Source: Seminavis robusta (taxonomy: Eukaryota; Bacillariophyta; Bacillariophyceae; Naviculales; Naviculaceae). From it: a stretch of 64,000 nt of DNA. Below the pieces are notes generated by a model, which was not told where the DNA came from, did not search any database, and was given only the letters and a program-made list of their open reading frames with translations. Location: NCBI GenBank assembly GCA_903772945.1, contig CAICTM010000225.1, positions 25,231 through 89,230 on the forward strand, written 5' to 3'. Positions within the stretch are counted from its first letter, which is position 1; each line of letters starts with the position of its first letter. Shown one piece after another: positions 33,786 through 44,177 of the stretch. Position numbers and translations under genes: made by a program.

Positions 33786-33983
33786 AGGCTCGGCTAGTCG
33801 TTCACGATGTTGGGAACGATCTGGCCTGCCGGTGTCTCAGGCGTAGGCCCTGAGACACCAATTGTGCAGGTTGGTGGTTTCTTCCGGTGTGTTGGCAACG
33901 TGGTCATTGACGCGTTGGCAGGTGTTGTAGCATCTGCCCGTGATGTGCCACGAGACGCAACAGTCAACCCGGTTGCCACCTCT

Positions 33984-35963
33984 TTAGACTTGGGGCGGAT
34001 TTTCACCGGCAAGGACGATGGCATCACGTACCCGTCTGGTTCGTATGTTGTTGGCTAGTGGAGTATTTCCCACGTAGCGAGGATCCCGGTTGGGATTTCG
34101 GATGGTCTGCCGAGCGTTGTTGTTTCGATCGGCCTGAGCTCCGGCACCATCGTTGTTGTTGTTGTTGTTGTTGTTGGCCGGTGGAGGACGATTAACTCGT
34201 CCACCGTTTCCACCGCTAGTTCCGGTTGGGTTGCCGCGAAGCCTGACTAGAGCCGGTATGTTGTCGACGGAAGGCGCCCAGCTCAAGTTGTTACTTTCTT
34301 CAAAAGCGGACAGTCCTGCCAGTAGATTGGGGCCTGAAAGGCTGGTGGTAGTGCGTACCGCCATCTGTCGTACAAAGTAGGCTCTGTACACCAGTTGAAC
34401 GTGCAGAACCATGACAGCCGGAGCGAGTCGCTGGCCATACGTGCGATTGAACGCGGCCTGTAGTGGTGGGGCGATTCGCTCGTACTCCAACAAGAACGCT
34501 TGGTAGGCTGTCACGTTAGCGTGCTCGTGTCCGAATATCATTCCGAGGATGGGGGCGTAGCACTTGAGCTGTGACGTTGCTTCGGTCCAATCCTGAGGGA
34601 TGTATCCACTTGGGTTCTTCATCTGCTTCGCATCTGTTGCGCTTATACTGTTGCTCACCGGATCCCCACTCATGTCGTACTGGTCGGCTCGGGCGGTATC
34701 TTCTGCGAGCTGGCGTTGTCCCTCATTCGACATTGCTCCTGGTGGAGTGATGCTAAAGGGCAACAAACCGGTCCCGATGGCGTAAAATGCGTCGCCTTGT
34801 AGCTTCCAGCTTTTCAGGGCGATGGTTTGTTGTGGGGAGATGAGGGGAGCATTAAATCCTAGTTGGCCTGCTACGGTATCGGTCTCATGCTGGATGAGCA
34901 TTCGTTCTGACGTGCCGGTTGTTCGTCCGGCTAGTTCGTGGTAGATGGGTGGGAGCTCTTCATCCGTTTGTGCTCCCGTGAGCAGGAGTAGGCGGTCGGT
35001 CACCCGTTCCTTGAACCGTTCGCGGGCCTCCTTAGGGCGGCTGGCTTCTGTTCGACGTTTGTCCACATCATCGCGTGCTAGTCGCGACTCTGCTACCAAA
35101 TCGTGGATTCCCTGGGCCATCTGTTGTAGTGCTGGGTCATGTGGAGTAGTGGTGACGGGGTTTAGCCCTGTCAGCTGACGAAGTAGTACGTTGCTGCGTC
35201 GGTGGTTGTGTACTTGGGGTGTTGGCACCAAGGTGTTGACTCCCACGGTGTTGTGCATGACTCTCGAATGAGTTGATTGTGGGGTGGCCTTGGTCGATGC
35301 CATCATCAAGAAAGTCAGCAGCGGGAGATAGTGTGCATCGTTGTTGTTGCCATGCGAGTGTGCGTACACCACCTCAAAGGCTCTCCTGGCTGTGAAGCGC
35401 TTGCCCATTAGTAGGCTCACCATTTCGAATGGGATGAACATTGCCTTTCGGACCACCACAGTCTGTGTGTTGGCGTCGGCGTCGGTGAATGGTCCGAGTA
35501 GGTCCACATTGGGGTTGTCGTTGAAAGCTTCCATGTGTCGCTCGGGTGTGGAAGAGATGATGGTTTGGGCTGTGACATCCAGTTGTGTCTCCATGAAGCC
35601 CACGGTCTGGATATCCACGCCCAGGACCTCATCCACGTAGCAAAAAGTTTGTCGTCTCTCGGGGGCAGCAGGTGCTCCTGGGTCTCCTGGATGTCGAAGG
35701 AAGCCATGGAGTACATGCAGTCTTCCGCCTGGTGTTTGCCCGTCCTGGACCATCACTGCTACACCTCCGATGGGGGCAGTGAAGTCATCTAGGATCTCTT
35801 GGTGGAGCTCGGCGGTAGGCGTCGGTACGTTGATGGCCCTCCACTGTAGCATGATGCGGTAAGATCGATCTTGGGCGTCGTCGAAGGTAGGTCCAAGAGG
35901 ATTGAGCGTTGGGTCATCGTAGAGGGACCTGTAGGTTTTTGGTCCGGTGCCTGGGTCTGCCAT
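33984..35963 (-). CDS. Gag-like first ORF of the DIRS element
   Basis: 659 codons, starting MADPGTGPKTYRSLYDDPTL about 110 nt inside repeat A1. Mostly helical, without a zinc knuckle. It ends with an Asn/Arg-rich tail (an eight-Asn run, then RTRRVRDAIVLAGENPPQV) suited to nucleic-acid binding. The position upstream of RT and the size fit a nucleocapsid-like protein; sequence alone gives no family. About 200 nt separate it from the RT ORF. Confidence 0.72.
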   Translation of the reverse strand: MADPGTGPKTYRSLYDDPTLNPLGPTFDDAQDRSYRIMLQWRAINVPTPTAELHQEILDDFTAPIGGVAVMVQDGQTPGGRLHVLHGFLRHPGDPGAPAAPERRQTFCYVDEVLGVDIQTVGFMETQLDVTAQTIISSTPERHMEAFNDNPNVDLLGPFTDADANTQTVVVRKAMFIPFEMVSLLMGKRFTARRAFEVVYAHSHGNNNDAHYLPLLTFLMMASTKATPQSTHSRVMHNTVGVNTLVPTPQVHNHRRSNVLLRQLTGLNPVTTTPHDPALQQMAQGIHDLVAESRLARDDVDKRRTEASRPKEARERFKERVTDRLLLLTGAQTDEELPPIYHELAGRTTGTSERMLIQHETDTVAGQLGFNAPLISPQQTIALKSWKLQGDAFYAIGTGLLPFSITPPGAMSNEGQRQLAEDTARADQYDMSGDPVSNSISATDAKQMKNPSGYIPQDWTEATSQLKCYAPILGMIFGHEHANVTAYQAFLLEYERIAPPLQAAFNRTYGQRLAPAVMVLHVQLVYRAYFVRQMAVRTTTSLSGPNLLAGLSAFEESNNLSWAPSVDNIPALVRLRGNPTGTSGGNGGRVNRPPPANNNNNNNNDGAGAQADRNNNARQTIRNPNRDPRYVGNTPLANNIRTRRVRDAIVLAGENPPQV

Positions 35964-36069
35964 GGTCGATTCCGATGGCTCGGACCTGTCCGGACTGTTA
36001 GCCTACAGTGAGGTTGGCCCTAAGAGGGGCTGACGGATAGGACGAATAGGTTGACTCAATGTATACTTC

Positions 36070-36202
36070 AGCCGATTAACTAACTCTATCTATCTTGTAA
36101 TGACTTGACTTGTGAGGAGGTGTAGTACCTCCTCTTGATGAGTTTGTACTAGGCTATGAGCCCATTCAAGCACATTCCACTTGGCGCGTCAGCCTAGAAT
36201 AT
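36070..36202 (-). repeat. Retrotransposon repeat A1 (5' terminal)
   Basis: 133 bp, identical as far as I can compare to 29667-29799. It forms the proximal end of the element. Confidence 0.88.
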
Positions 36203-36588
36203 TGATTACTGGAGGAGTCGCCTTTTTTTAGAGCAAATTCCGCACCTCTCCTTAATCAACTTCAACCGTTTCTTGATTGTTGATTTTGTAGGACTTACGA
36301 CTTTGAGACCTTTCAATCCCACTTTTTTCAAAATCAGGAAAGTGACAGTCACGCACGACAATGGCTGCGGTCGGCAGTCGGCAGGGAGACAGGGAGACCT
36401 CTTTGAGGCTCAAGCGCGTTTCGTTCATTTCGTGCTGTTCCGTTCCGGCACGATAAAGGTAACCACCGCCGGTACATTTCAAGTTAGCGTAACAAGGTAT
36501 GCACATGTATGTACCGGGGAGGCTCCTACTAGATCCTTATGCACCGGTATAGCCAGGGTGTCAGCAAAGTACGGTAGTCGAAGTTTGA
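36203..36588. other. Flank between retrotransposon and first tetraspan gene
   Basis: No gene seen. Carries short CACCGG/ACCGGTA words (36471-36548) like those upstream of the other two tetraspan copies, so it is probably the promoter region. Confidence 0.45.
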
Positions 36589-36711
36589 ATGCATTCTGCC
36601 TTCCTGACACTGACAAGAAGCAACAAGAGCATAGACAATCAAAAGGGAAGCAAATCAGAGCAAGGCAAAATCAAGGCAAGGCCAGGCCAGGATCCAACAA
36701 CAACATCCAGC

Positions 36712-37275
36712 ATGACAATGCTGGCAAACCAGAAACAGAAGGCTGTGCTTTGCGGCATTTTGTTGGGACTAAGCATCCAGTTGTGCTCCATCGGTGGGGG
36801 TGTCCAACAAGCTCAATGGAATGATAAGTGGGGCGTAGAACCAGCACAGATTCAACAACTATGCAGCGGATTATATGGTGTTTTGATTGCCGCCATGGGT
36901 CTTCGTCTCTGCTTGGTCAATGCCCTCTTGATTGTACGGAACATGGGTTCCAGCTCAAGCCAAGCCAATCAAACCCAGGCCAACTTGTCACTGGATTGGG
37001 CTGTCTTGATGGGGTTCTTGCTTGCCAGTGTTGTGGTGGAAATCCTTCGACTCATATTGTTCTATGACACAGCTCTGGTTACCAATGCTGCAATCAAAAT
37101 ATTCCTGTATGTCTCCATTCTATTCTTTGGCTATTGCTTTGCTGTTAGCCAGGAACAGACCAAAGATGACGATGAGAATGATGATCTTGTTGTTGATACT
37201 GATGATCCAGAGATCGGCCAGGCAGGTGATGCCGGAGACAACGAAATCACCACTTGCCATGTCAGGCTGGTGTAG
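36712..37275 (+). CDS. Four-helix membrane protein, tandem family copy 1
   Basis: Unrecognised family, three copies in this window. I place the start at 36712 because homology to the third copy begins at MTMLANQKQKA; an upstream in-frame ATG at 36589 would add 41 poorly conserved residues. About 187 residues. Helices: AVLCGILLGLSIQLCSIGGG, then SGLYGVLIAAMGLRLCLVNA, then DWAVLMGFLLASVVVEILRL, then KIFLYVSILFFGYCFAV. The short second loop is Ser/Gln/Asn-rich, with NQT and NLS sequons. An acidic tail (DDDENDD) leads to the ending TTCHVRLV shared with copy 3. Function not known. Confidence 0.75.
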   Translation: MTMLANQKQKAVLCGILLGLSIQLCSIGGGVQQAQWNDKWGVEPAQIQQLCSGLYGVLIAAMGLRLCLVNALLIVRNMGSSSSQANQTQANLSLDWAVLMGFLLASVVVEILRLILFYDTALVTNAAIKIFLYVSILFFGYCFAVSQEQTKDDDENDDLVVDTDDPEIGQAGDAGDNEITTCHVRLV

Positions 37276-38349
37276 CAACCAAGAAAAACTCAATTGCTCT
37301 TGCTTCAGAATTCTACGAATACCTTAGGGTCCAACCAAGAGAGTGCCATCCACTCCTAAGCTAAAAGGATATATATATTATACTATACACTCTCTATGGC
37401 TCACCTGTGTTTTATTTTACAGCCGCCAGGAGTAATTCATGATCAGGAGGCCAAGCCAGAGCAGTAATGAACTCATGTTCGGACAGTCAACCAGAGGAAG
37501 ATGACCATGGGCCCTCTCTGCGAGATACCAGTACTGCTCACCATCTCTCCCTGGCTGCTCAGTTCTGTGTTTGTGTTCCCACAGCTTTGGGTTGGTGTCC
37601 CCAACTCTAGCTAGCACTATCATTCGGACACTACTGGTACACAATGAGGTGTACCTAGCTAGTTGTTTGGTCACAATGATTAGCTAGTTATGACTAGCTA
37701 CTAGAAAGTCCTACTGGCTGGTAGGGAACTCAATTTGAGCGTGGACAGCTGTGGCAGTGGCTGAGAGTGGAGGAAGAGCTGGAGAGGAAGACGGGTCAAA
37801 CCCTCAGCATAGGTACCACCTGCTGGCTTGGCATGGTGGAGAGTGCATGCCCGAGTGGTGGGCGAGTTGAAATGGAAGTACGCGTATGCATACATGATGT
37901 AGTCTGAAGGGGGCTGAGGACAGACTCGTTGATTCACTCAATACGCACACTTACCCTTCTAATTCCACGGACTATTCCTCCGGAGTACATATAATTCATT
38001 CGCGATTTGGAGCTCCACTCGCGTCGGTACAGTACCAACCGAGCAGTACACCTTTTAAAAACCATGCTTTCCTGGTATTCGGCTAACTACGACTGTACCC
38101 TAGCTAGTAGCACAAGCGCCATTCTTTGAGTTCGTTGAGTTCACGCTTGTGACAGCTATTGCTGCTCTGCTACCGGCACATCATCAGCGCCACCCTTTTG
38201 CATGCGGGAACTGTGGCATCTTTTTTGTTAAGGAGGCTGTAAGGGTACCGGTAGCCTACACGAGATCTATCCCGCTGGCTGGTCAGCCAGTACCGGTGAC
38301 AAACTTTGCTGACAACCAAGGCCGCAACATAAAAAAGGGTGGAAGCAAA
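37276..38349. other. Intergenic between tetraspan copies 1 and 2, part of a duplicated unit
   Basis: 37737-37930 resembles 40200-40370 (shared CAGCTGTGG, GTGGAGGAAGA, CAAACCCTC and GGGGGCTGAGGAC-like text), and 38130-38300 resembles 40550-40760. The repeat unit of this tandem array therefore includes non-coding flanks. CTAGCTAG runs occur at 37606-37690. An in-frame open stretch from 38149 precedes copy 2, but its match to non-coding sequence upstream of copy 3 argues against it being translated. Confidence 0.5.
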
Positions 38350-38913
38350 ATGGAAGTAAATCAAGGCAAGAAGGCAATGCGAGCCAAGAAGCAGAAGGCC
38401 GTGCTTTCCGGCATTTTGTTGGGAACAATCATCCAGTTGTGTTCCTTTGGTGTGGGTGTATCTATGGCGGTACAAGAAGATCGACGGAAGAAGTGGGGGA
38501 TGGAACCAGAACAGTTTCAACAACCTTGCAGCAGAGTTTATGGTATTTCAATTGCAGTCATTTGCCTTCAACTCTGCATTGTGATTGTCCTCTTGATTGT
38601 GCGGGATTCAAACTCAAGTCAAGGGAACCAAACCCCTCGGGCCAACTTGTCACTGGATTGGGCTGTCTTGATGGGGTTCTTGCTTGTGAGCGTTGCAGTG
38701 GAAATCATTCAACTCATAGTCTTCTATGACACAGCTCTGGTTACCGTCACCAATACTGCAATCAAAATATTCCTGTATGTCTCCATCCTATTCTTTGGCT
38801 GTTGCTTTGCTGTTGGCCAGGGGAAAACAGAAGCTGATGATGAGAATGATGATCTTGTTGTTGATACCAATGATCCAGAGAAAGCAAGCCAAGAACTGAT
38901 AATACACTTATAA
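38350..38913 (+). CDS. Four-helix membrane protein, tandem family copy 2
   Basis: Paralogue of the genes at 36712 and 40830. It starts MEVNQGKKAMRAKKQKAVLS; about 187 residues. The four helices align one to one with copy 1: VLSGILLGTIIQLCSFGVGV, VYGISIAVICLQLCIVIVLL, then LSLDWAVLMGFLLVSVAVEI, then KIFLYVSILFFGCCFAVGQ. Helices three and four are nearly identical to copy 1, so conversion or a recent duplication is likely. The acidic tail diverges at the end: EKASQELIIHL replaces the HVRLV ending of the other two. No known domain. Confidence 0.75.
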   Translation: MEVNQGKKAMRAKKQKAVLSGILLGTIIQLCSFGVGVSMAVQEDRRKKWGMEPEQFQQPCSRVYGISIAVICLQLCIVIVLLIVRDSNSSQGNQTPRANLSLDWAVLMGFLLVSVAVEIIQLIVFYDTALVTVTNTAIKIFLYVSILFFGCCFAVGQGKTEADDENDDLVVDTNDPEKASQELIIHL

Positions 38914-40829
38914 CAATTGTCGGTACCAGAAGCTCCTCCTATTGATTAAAGCAGCTGTCGCCTTCCTCCCTTCGTAACAGTAGGGGGCTTCGGCCTTTTG
39001 AATCTTGATTGAAAACGTCCCAAAAGCAGAGTTCTTTGGCTCTTTAAATCTATCCCAGTCGCGATTCCTTTCTCGGACAGACTCGGTCACTTCCTATTTC
39101 CAACAATAATGCGCAGGCGCTAGGTTGAGTTGAGAGCTGGTCTCAAGGTTACCTTTGACCTTCCGGTTTCTTCTTCTATGTGAAGGGCACTGGCTGCTTT
39201 GAACTATTTGAGCTGGAGCTCGAGTGATCTCAATGGAACCAAAGTATCATCACCTTGATTGAGGGAGATAAATAGGCTGAGTGGAAGGGGCAAGGATGCA
39301 AGCCGTACAGCCAAGTGAGTAGACCGACAACACAATGGAAGAATGAAAGGAAGCAAGGAAGGTAGTTGTTGGAGAAGGATCAAAGGACAAAGACTGGCTG
39401 AAGAGTTTAAAAGAGCGCCACGATCGTCCCAACGCCGGGAACTCATTGCATGTAGCAGCTAGAACATGAGAGCCTCGAAGGCACATCATAGCTGCTTGAG
39501 CGAAGTTCAATGCTGAATCGGCCAGAAACAAAGGAGCCAACCACAGAGCAGGGCTTGGAAGCTTGGACCCCCTAGTTTAATTGGAGCAGTCACACTTCGG
39601 GCACGAAATAGAAATCTTACCACAAGGATGGATTAAGGTGCAGTCCCACTTAAAAAAAGAGGCGGCACGGAGGCACAACGCAAGGAACACCTCAGGCTCG
39701 AGATTCCTTGCTACTTTGTTTATGGTGGATCATACGTGAGAATCCTTGGAATCATCTACTTCATCTCAAGCAAGAGATGTGCCGTGACTGGTAGGCTAGG
39801 CTACTACGGTCGGTTATCAGAGCATGGTCTGGTATCCGCAAATCGCAAAAGAAGCAACGAAGAATCCCCAACCGATCCGCCGATTTGCGTCCACAATTCC
39901 AGGGCCCTTTTCATTAACCTGCCGCACGCAATACAGTTTCGTTCCTACCTGTGAACCACCTAATTATTGCAATCAACACTTAAAATACATCTTTTAATTT
40001 TGCTTTGTTGGCTGCCGGCCGCAGGCCACGGCAAAAAGACAGAATCTGTCTCCTATCACCTTCTTTATGTATAGGCTTCAAGCTAAGCGGTTCAGGACGC
40101 ATTGCTCACAACTGCTGCTCTCCAAAGGTCTCCAGTACTGATTAGTAGAGGGAATTACCAGTATGAGTGGCAGTCCTAGTGAACTGCCCATGTCAATAAG
40201 AGTGTGGGCAGCTGTGGGCGTGACTGAGACTGGAGGAAGACTCCACTACTGGTGGATCCAACCCTCGGCATGCCTGCAGCCTGTTGCAAGGAAAGTGCAT
40301 TGCGGAGTGAAGGGCTACGCAAGTAAAAGGGGTTGAAGACTGAGGACTCTGACTGTTACTCTTCGACTCATCACTCGCCGATCGAGTCTGGCCTCTAGAG
40401 CTACATGTAGTGTTGAGTCACTCTTGATTCTGACGTTTGTGCGCACACTTGCACTTCATGTTTCTACCCCAAACATTCAGCACTTGGCGGTACCAGTACG
40501 AGTACATAGCTAGCTAGTACCAGTACCAGTACGTGTACTCCTTCGTTGGGTTCGTTGGGTTCACGAGTCTGAGCTTCTCTTTTTCTCCCGAAAGCCTGCT
40601 AAATCAGCGCCACCGGTACTTCACCGCCACCGGTACCTCGTACCTGTACCCTTATTATGTGTGCATTTCACGGGCATCTTTTTTGGCTTGGAGGCCCCCC
40701 CTGTACATGTACCGGTCGCCCACCAAATCTATCCAGCTGAATACACAGCCAGGTACGTGTAGTTAGTACCGATTGCTCAGTTTACTGGGTATATACACAG
40801 TCAGCAGAGGTACGGTACCAGTGCCAATT
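38914..40829. other. Intergenic between tetraspan copies 2 and 3
   Basis: Contains duplicated non-coding blocks: 39800-39890 resembles 42078-42165 (shared AGAGCATGGTCTGGTATC and CCGATCCGC), and 40200-40370 resembles 37737-37930. The last 300 bp are dense in ACCGGTAC and GTACCAGTAC words before copy 3. A minus-strand frame at 39250-39540 has no motif. No additional gene supported. Confidence 0.5.
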
Positions 40830-41471
40830 ATGACAACGAACAGAAGCAACCAAAACACCACACATAGAAGAAGCAAATTGGAAGCAAAAACACCCAACAT
40901 GATGACCCTGGCAAACCAGAAACAGAAGGCTTTGCTTCTTGGCATTGTGTTGGGAATAAGCATCCAGTTCTGTTCCATTGGTGTGGTATACAATAATCTC
41001 AGTGAAAACAAGTGGGGTACAGGTGTTGTGTGTGCACAGATTCAACAACTATGCAGTGGATTGTATGGTGTTTTGATGGCAGCCATGGCTCTTCGACTCT
41101 GCATCTTGATTGTGCAGAAGTGGGTTTCCAACTCAAGCCAAACCAATCAATTCAATGAAACCAATCAAAGCAATCAAACCAAACAAACCAGGGTTTGGGT
41201 TGAATGGGAAGTGCTGATGGGGTTCCTGCGTTTGAGTCTTGCTGTGGAGGTTTTTAAACTTGTTGTGTTCTATGACCCAGTCCTGGTTCCCCATGCTGCT
41301 TTCAGAATGTTTAATTATGTTTTGATCCAGTTCTTTTGCTGGTTTGTAGTTGCTGACCAAGGTGTATCAGAAGCTGATTGTGACAGTGACAATGTCGAGG
41401 ATCCAGAGGCTGGCCAGGCAGGTAATGCCGAAGAGAACAAAGTCACCACTTGCCATGTCAGGCTGGTGTAG
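40830..41471 (+). CDS. Four-helix membrane protein, tandem family copy 3
   Basis: Most divergent member. Start at 40830 (MTTNRSNQ); the family core begins at MMTLANQKQKALLLG, so a start at 40899 is also possible. Helices: LLLGIVLGISIQFCSIGVVY, then SGLYGVLMAAMALRLCILIV, then EVLMGFLRLSLAVEVFKLVV, then MFNYVLIQFFCWFVVADQG. The loop between helices two and three has grown into a run of Asn/Gln/Thr units with NSS, NET, NQS and NQT sequons. The tail ends VTTCHVRLV as in copy 1. The conservation of that last octapeptide between two diverged copies suggests a sorting or interaction signal. Confidence 0.75.
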   Translation: MTTNRSNQNTTHRRSKLEAKTPNMMTLANQKQKALLLGIVLGISIQFCSIGVVYNNLSENKWGTGVVCAQIQQLCSGLYGVLMAAMALRLCILIVQKWVSNSSQTNQFNETNQSNQTKQTRVWVEWEVLMGFLRLSLAVEVFKLVVFYDPVLVPHAAFRMFNYVLIQFFCWFVVADQGVSEADCDSDNVEDPEAGQAGNAEENKVTTCHVRLV

Positions 41472-41803
41472 CTATACCGTACCAATACTGTACCATAGGG
41501 TCCACGCATAAGCTAAGAGGATCTATTTATTTTGCAACCACCCATAAATCTTTCCTAGACTACTGGAACCGTAGCCAGCTGAAGGGCCCTTTCAACCATT
41601 CCTCACAGAATTTCGGGTACTTACCGTATTGATTGGTAACATGATCGGTCCTGTGGTGTAGTGCTTGTAATCCATCCTTGTTGGATTTGTTCACTGTCTT
41701 CAGTGGGGGTTGCGGAAGCTGTACGGAAACCAAACTGAGATTGCTGTGTAAGAGCTCGAGGTGATATCGGCAGTGCACGGAAATCTTTTCTTGTGCGCCC
41801 AGG

Positions 41804-41841
41804 GGACCGGTACCGGTGCCGGTACCGGTACCGGTACCGTT
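41804..41841. repeat. (CCGGTA)n tandem hexamer
   Basis: About six units of ACCGGT/CCGGTA with one GCCGGT variant. This is the longest pure example of the ACCGGTAC motif that recurs as single copies across the intergenic DNA. Confidence 0.75.
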
Positions 41842-42296
41842 AACAGCGAGTCCCAGTACAGCTTTGGCGCACACTTGAAACAATAACGGCGGAGGTCGAG
41901 GCAATACAAAACATCTCAGCCCTCCTGCTAAGGCCAGGTTGTGGGCTCCCTCGTCGATACCTTGTTCTTGGAGGATCAAAAGAATCTTTGAACTGGTCCA
42001 GTATAATAATAACGTCATTTCGTGCGTCCAATTCATCTAAAGGATTGATGTACGGTAGGGACATGGACCCTGATCGGTGGCTACGACGGCACGGCTTGGT
42101 TAGCTAGAGCATGGTCTGGTATCAGTAAACGAACAAGAGTCCCCATCCGATCCGCACGATTATGATGCGTTGATGTAGCATGGATCCTTTTGTTTTGGTG
42201 AAGACGCTCTTGCTCTGGGAAACATCAGATTCTTTCAAACGACAACAAATGCAATGACAGGATTGTATAATTAACATTTTTCATCGAAGCCACCGC

Positions 42297-42368
42297 GGGG
42301 GTATAGCTCAGTGGCAGAGCGTCCGCTTTGCATGCGGAAGGCCCGGGATTCGATCTCCCGTACCTCCA
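42297..42368 (+). tRNA. trnA: tRNA-Ala(TGC)
   Basis: A complete 72-nt cloverleaf without intron: acceptor GGGGGTA with TACCTCC (one G-T pair), D stem GCTC/GAGC, anticodon stem TCCGC/GCGGA with loop TTTGCAT giving anticodon TGC, variable AGGCC, T stem CGGGA/TCCCG with loop TTCGATC, discriminator A. No CCA encoded. It sits 3' of the tetraspan array; no T-run terminator directly follows within the first ~9 nt, then GTTTAGTTTTG begins. Confidence 0.95.
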
Positions 42369-42549
42369 TAGTTTAGTTTTGCTCCACTGTGCATCCTTAC
42401 CTCTAATTTTGCGCGGTGCGGATCCAAGGCTTCATTCCAGATCGTCCTTGAGGTGAAGTCGTTGCTTTGTTTCCAAGCTAAATGCACTAACTAGCCAGCT
42501 AGTAGATTGTTGTCTAATAAATGTTCTATAATTGATTCATTCTTTTTGG

Positions 42550-43116
42550 TTATCGGTACCCGTGTCCAGGGCGTTTTGCTAGGTAAAACAAACCTGCTGC
42601 ATCAAAGACTCCCATATTTGGATTTTCCAGGCTTCTTGCTTCCCTTGAATGTCGCCTGATCTGGTCTTGGATGTGGTTTTGGAACTGCTGTGCTCGCTCT
42701 GCTTTCATGCAAAGCTCAAATCGACCGGACATGTCCTGGTGAAACCAACTGGCATCGAAGCGGATCGCCAGTGTTGTAGAGTTTTTCTTGTTTTTGGCTT
42801 GTCGCGGGTAGCAGACCACGTTTTGGATCCTTGGGTCGGACCATGGAGCAGAAATCAACAGTTTGGCGTGAGTGGCGCCTCCCAGCAGTAGGCTCTTGAC
42901 AAAGATGTGCAGCCCTTCCGTGGTGACCGCCACAGCAAACGATTTTCCGTAATGCCATGCTCGGCCCTTGTAACTGGTTGGAGTGCGAAATCGAAAGAAC
43001 TCGACATGGCCGGGTATGGCCTCTTCCGTCACCAGGACGTTTCGTTGAATGAGGTGGTTGCGTTTGAAGTCATCAGGAAAGGTGGCGGGGAATCTCGAAG
43101 AGGAGGAGCAGCCCAT
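42550..43116 (-). CDS. Unknown protein with N-myristoylation/palmitoylation-type start
   Basis: 188 residues, no recognised domain. MGCSSSSR at the N-terminus is a strong candidate for myristoylation at Gly2 with palmitoylation at Cys3, pointing to membrane attachment. The body has regular beta-strand-like segments (GHVEFFRFRTP, FAVAVTTEGLHIFVKSLLLG, AKLLISAPW, TTLAIRFDASWF, GRFELCMKAE) and a final helix (AERAQQFQNHIQDQIRRHSR), which together resemble a PH-like layout. That is a suggestion from secondary structure only. The C-terminus is short and unstructured. Confidence 0.6.
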   Translation of the reverse strand: MGCSSSSRFPATFPDDFKRNHLIQRNVLVTEEAIPGHVEFFRFRTPTSYKGRAWHYGKSFAVAVTTEGLHIFVKSLLLGGATHAKLLISAPWSDPRIQNVVCYPRQAKNKKNSTTLAIRFDASWFHQDMSGRFELCMKAERAQQFQNHIQDQIRRHSREARSLENPNMGVFDAAGLFYLAKRPGHGYR

Positions 43117-44177
43117 GCACGAAGACGAGGAGGGTTGGTGGTTCTGTGGGTGGTACGGTAGTGCCGTGGGTTGTATAGTAAGGTCCCGAAAGGTTTGTTG
43201 ATTGTTGCCGGTGTTTTATGAGCTTTGGAAGAAAGGCAGCCTAATAGCTAGAGTACACGAACTTCGATGCTTGAAAGGTATTACCCACGACTTGACTCGA
43301 CTGGCCAATCAGAGTAGCATTATTGGGATACCCCGACTGAGTGTGTCCCATCTTCGCAAGGTGACCCTTGATCGTGGGAGTTAACTTACTTCGACCATGG
43401 CGGTGGTCGGGTCGCACCCGTCGATTAGTCTACTCAACGCCACTCGCCCAGCATGCAATAGTCTAGGTACATCGTAAGCTTCAGCTATCATACGATACCG
43501 GTAGCCAGAGCCAGAAATTTGGATTAAGTGTTGGATCACAAAGGGGCCGATCAATTTTCAGGAAAAGTGTCAAGGTGTACGAAGCCATCGTCAATTTTTT
43601 TGACGAGTTAGCTATATAGCTACTAGTAGCCAGAGTCGAAAGTATTCGATGATAAAATGATTGGATCGAAGTAATTGGCAGTACCGGTACAGTAAATAGT
43701 AGGGGAGGAAAAGTGCGTGTTTCGGTCCAGGATCGAGCGAAGCCATCATCCAAAAACAAACTTTGGACCAACACTCCCGCAGTGAGAGCGAGTCTCTCCC
43801 GTGGTACCATACCCTACATGTACACCACAATGTTCTAAAACGGAATACGCAGCCGCACCGATCGAGTCGAGTCTCCGTCTACAGCACCGTAGTACACCGA
43901 AGCATCTAGCTAGATCGCACGTACGGTACGTACATAGCTGGCTACACTAATAATAACTTTTTCGATTGTCGCGTTGTTGGCAAAAGTCGTCCGAGCCAGG
44001 GCACCACACGAAAGCGAAATTGAGAGCTCACTGAGTTGTTGCTTGTTTTCTATTAATAATTAAAAGACCGTACCGGTACGTGAATAAATCAACTTGCTGG
44101 ACCATCCATCCTTGTAAAAAAACGTATTGAATTCATATCATAAACAAGACAGAACAATTATATATTTGCACACAATG
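43117..44177. other. Intergenic, no gene supported
   Basis: Contains ACCGGTA and GTACGTAC words (43495-43500, 43683-43690, 43918-43935) and AT-rich sequence toward the 3' end of the SDR gene. Frames here are short with no motifs. Confidence 0.45.

Larger units (their letters stand above)
29527..36202 (-). mobile_element. DIRS-type tyrosine-recombinase retrotransposon with split direct repeats
   Basis: Read on the minus strand the order is A1 (36202-36070), gag-like ORF, reverse transcriptase/RNase H ORF, tyrosine recombinase ORF, B1 (29932-29817), A2 (29799-29667), B2 (29650-29535). This A1-ORFs-B1-A2-B2 arrangement is the split direct repeat plan of PAT/Ngaro-like DIRS elements, which replicate through a circle integrated by the recombinase. 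A copies are 133 bp, B copies 116 bp with one visible mismatch. A 17-bp hairpin (CAGCCCC-TAC-GGGGCTG, 29800-29816) sits at the B1-A2 junction. All three ORFs are open, and no target duplication is expected for this class. The outer limits are set by the repeats and may be off by a few bases. Confidence 0.88.

Noticed and set aside
38149-38349. 67 extra N-terminal codons for tetraspan copy 2
   Set aside because: The stretch matches non-coding sequence upstream of copy 3, where the frame is broken, so translation is unlikely.
39250-39540. 96-codon minus-strand frame between tetraspan copies
   Set aside because: No motif, no start context and no counterpart in the other repeat units.
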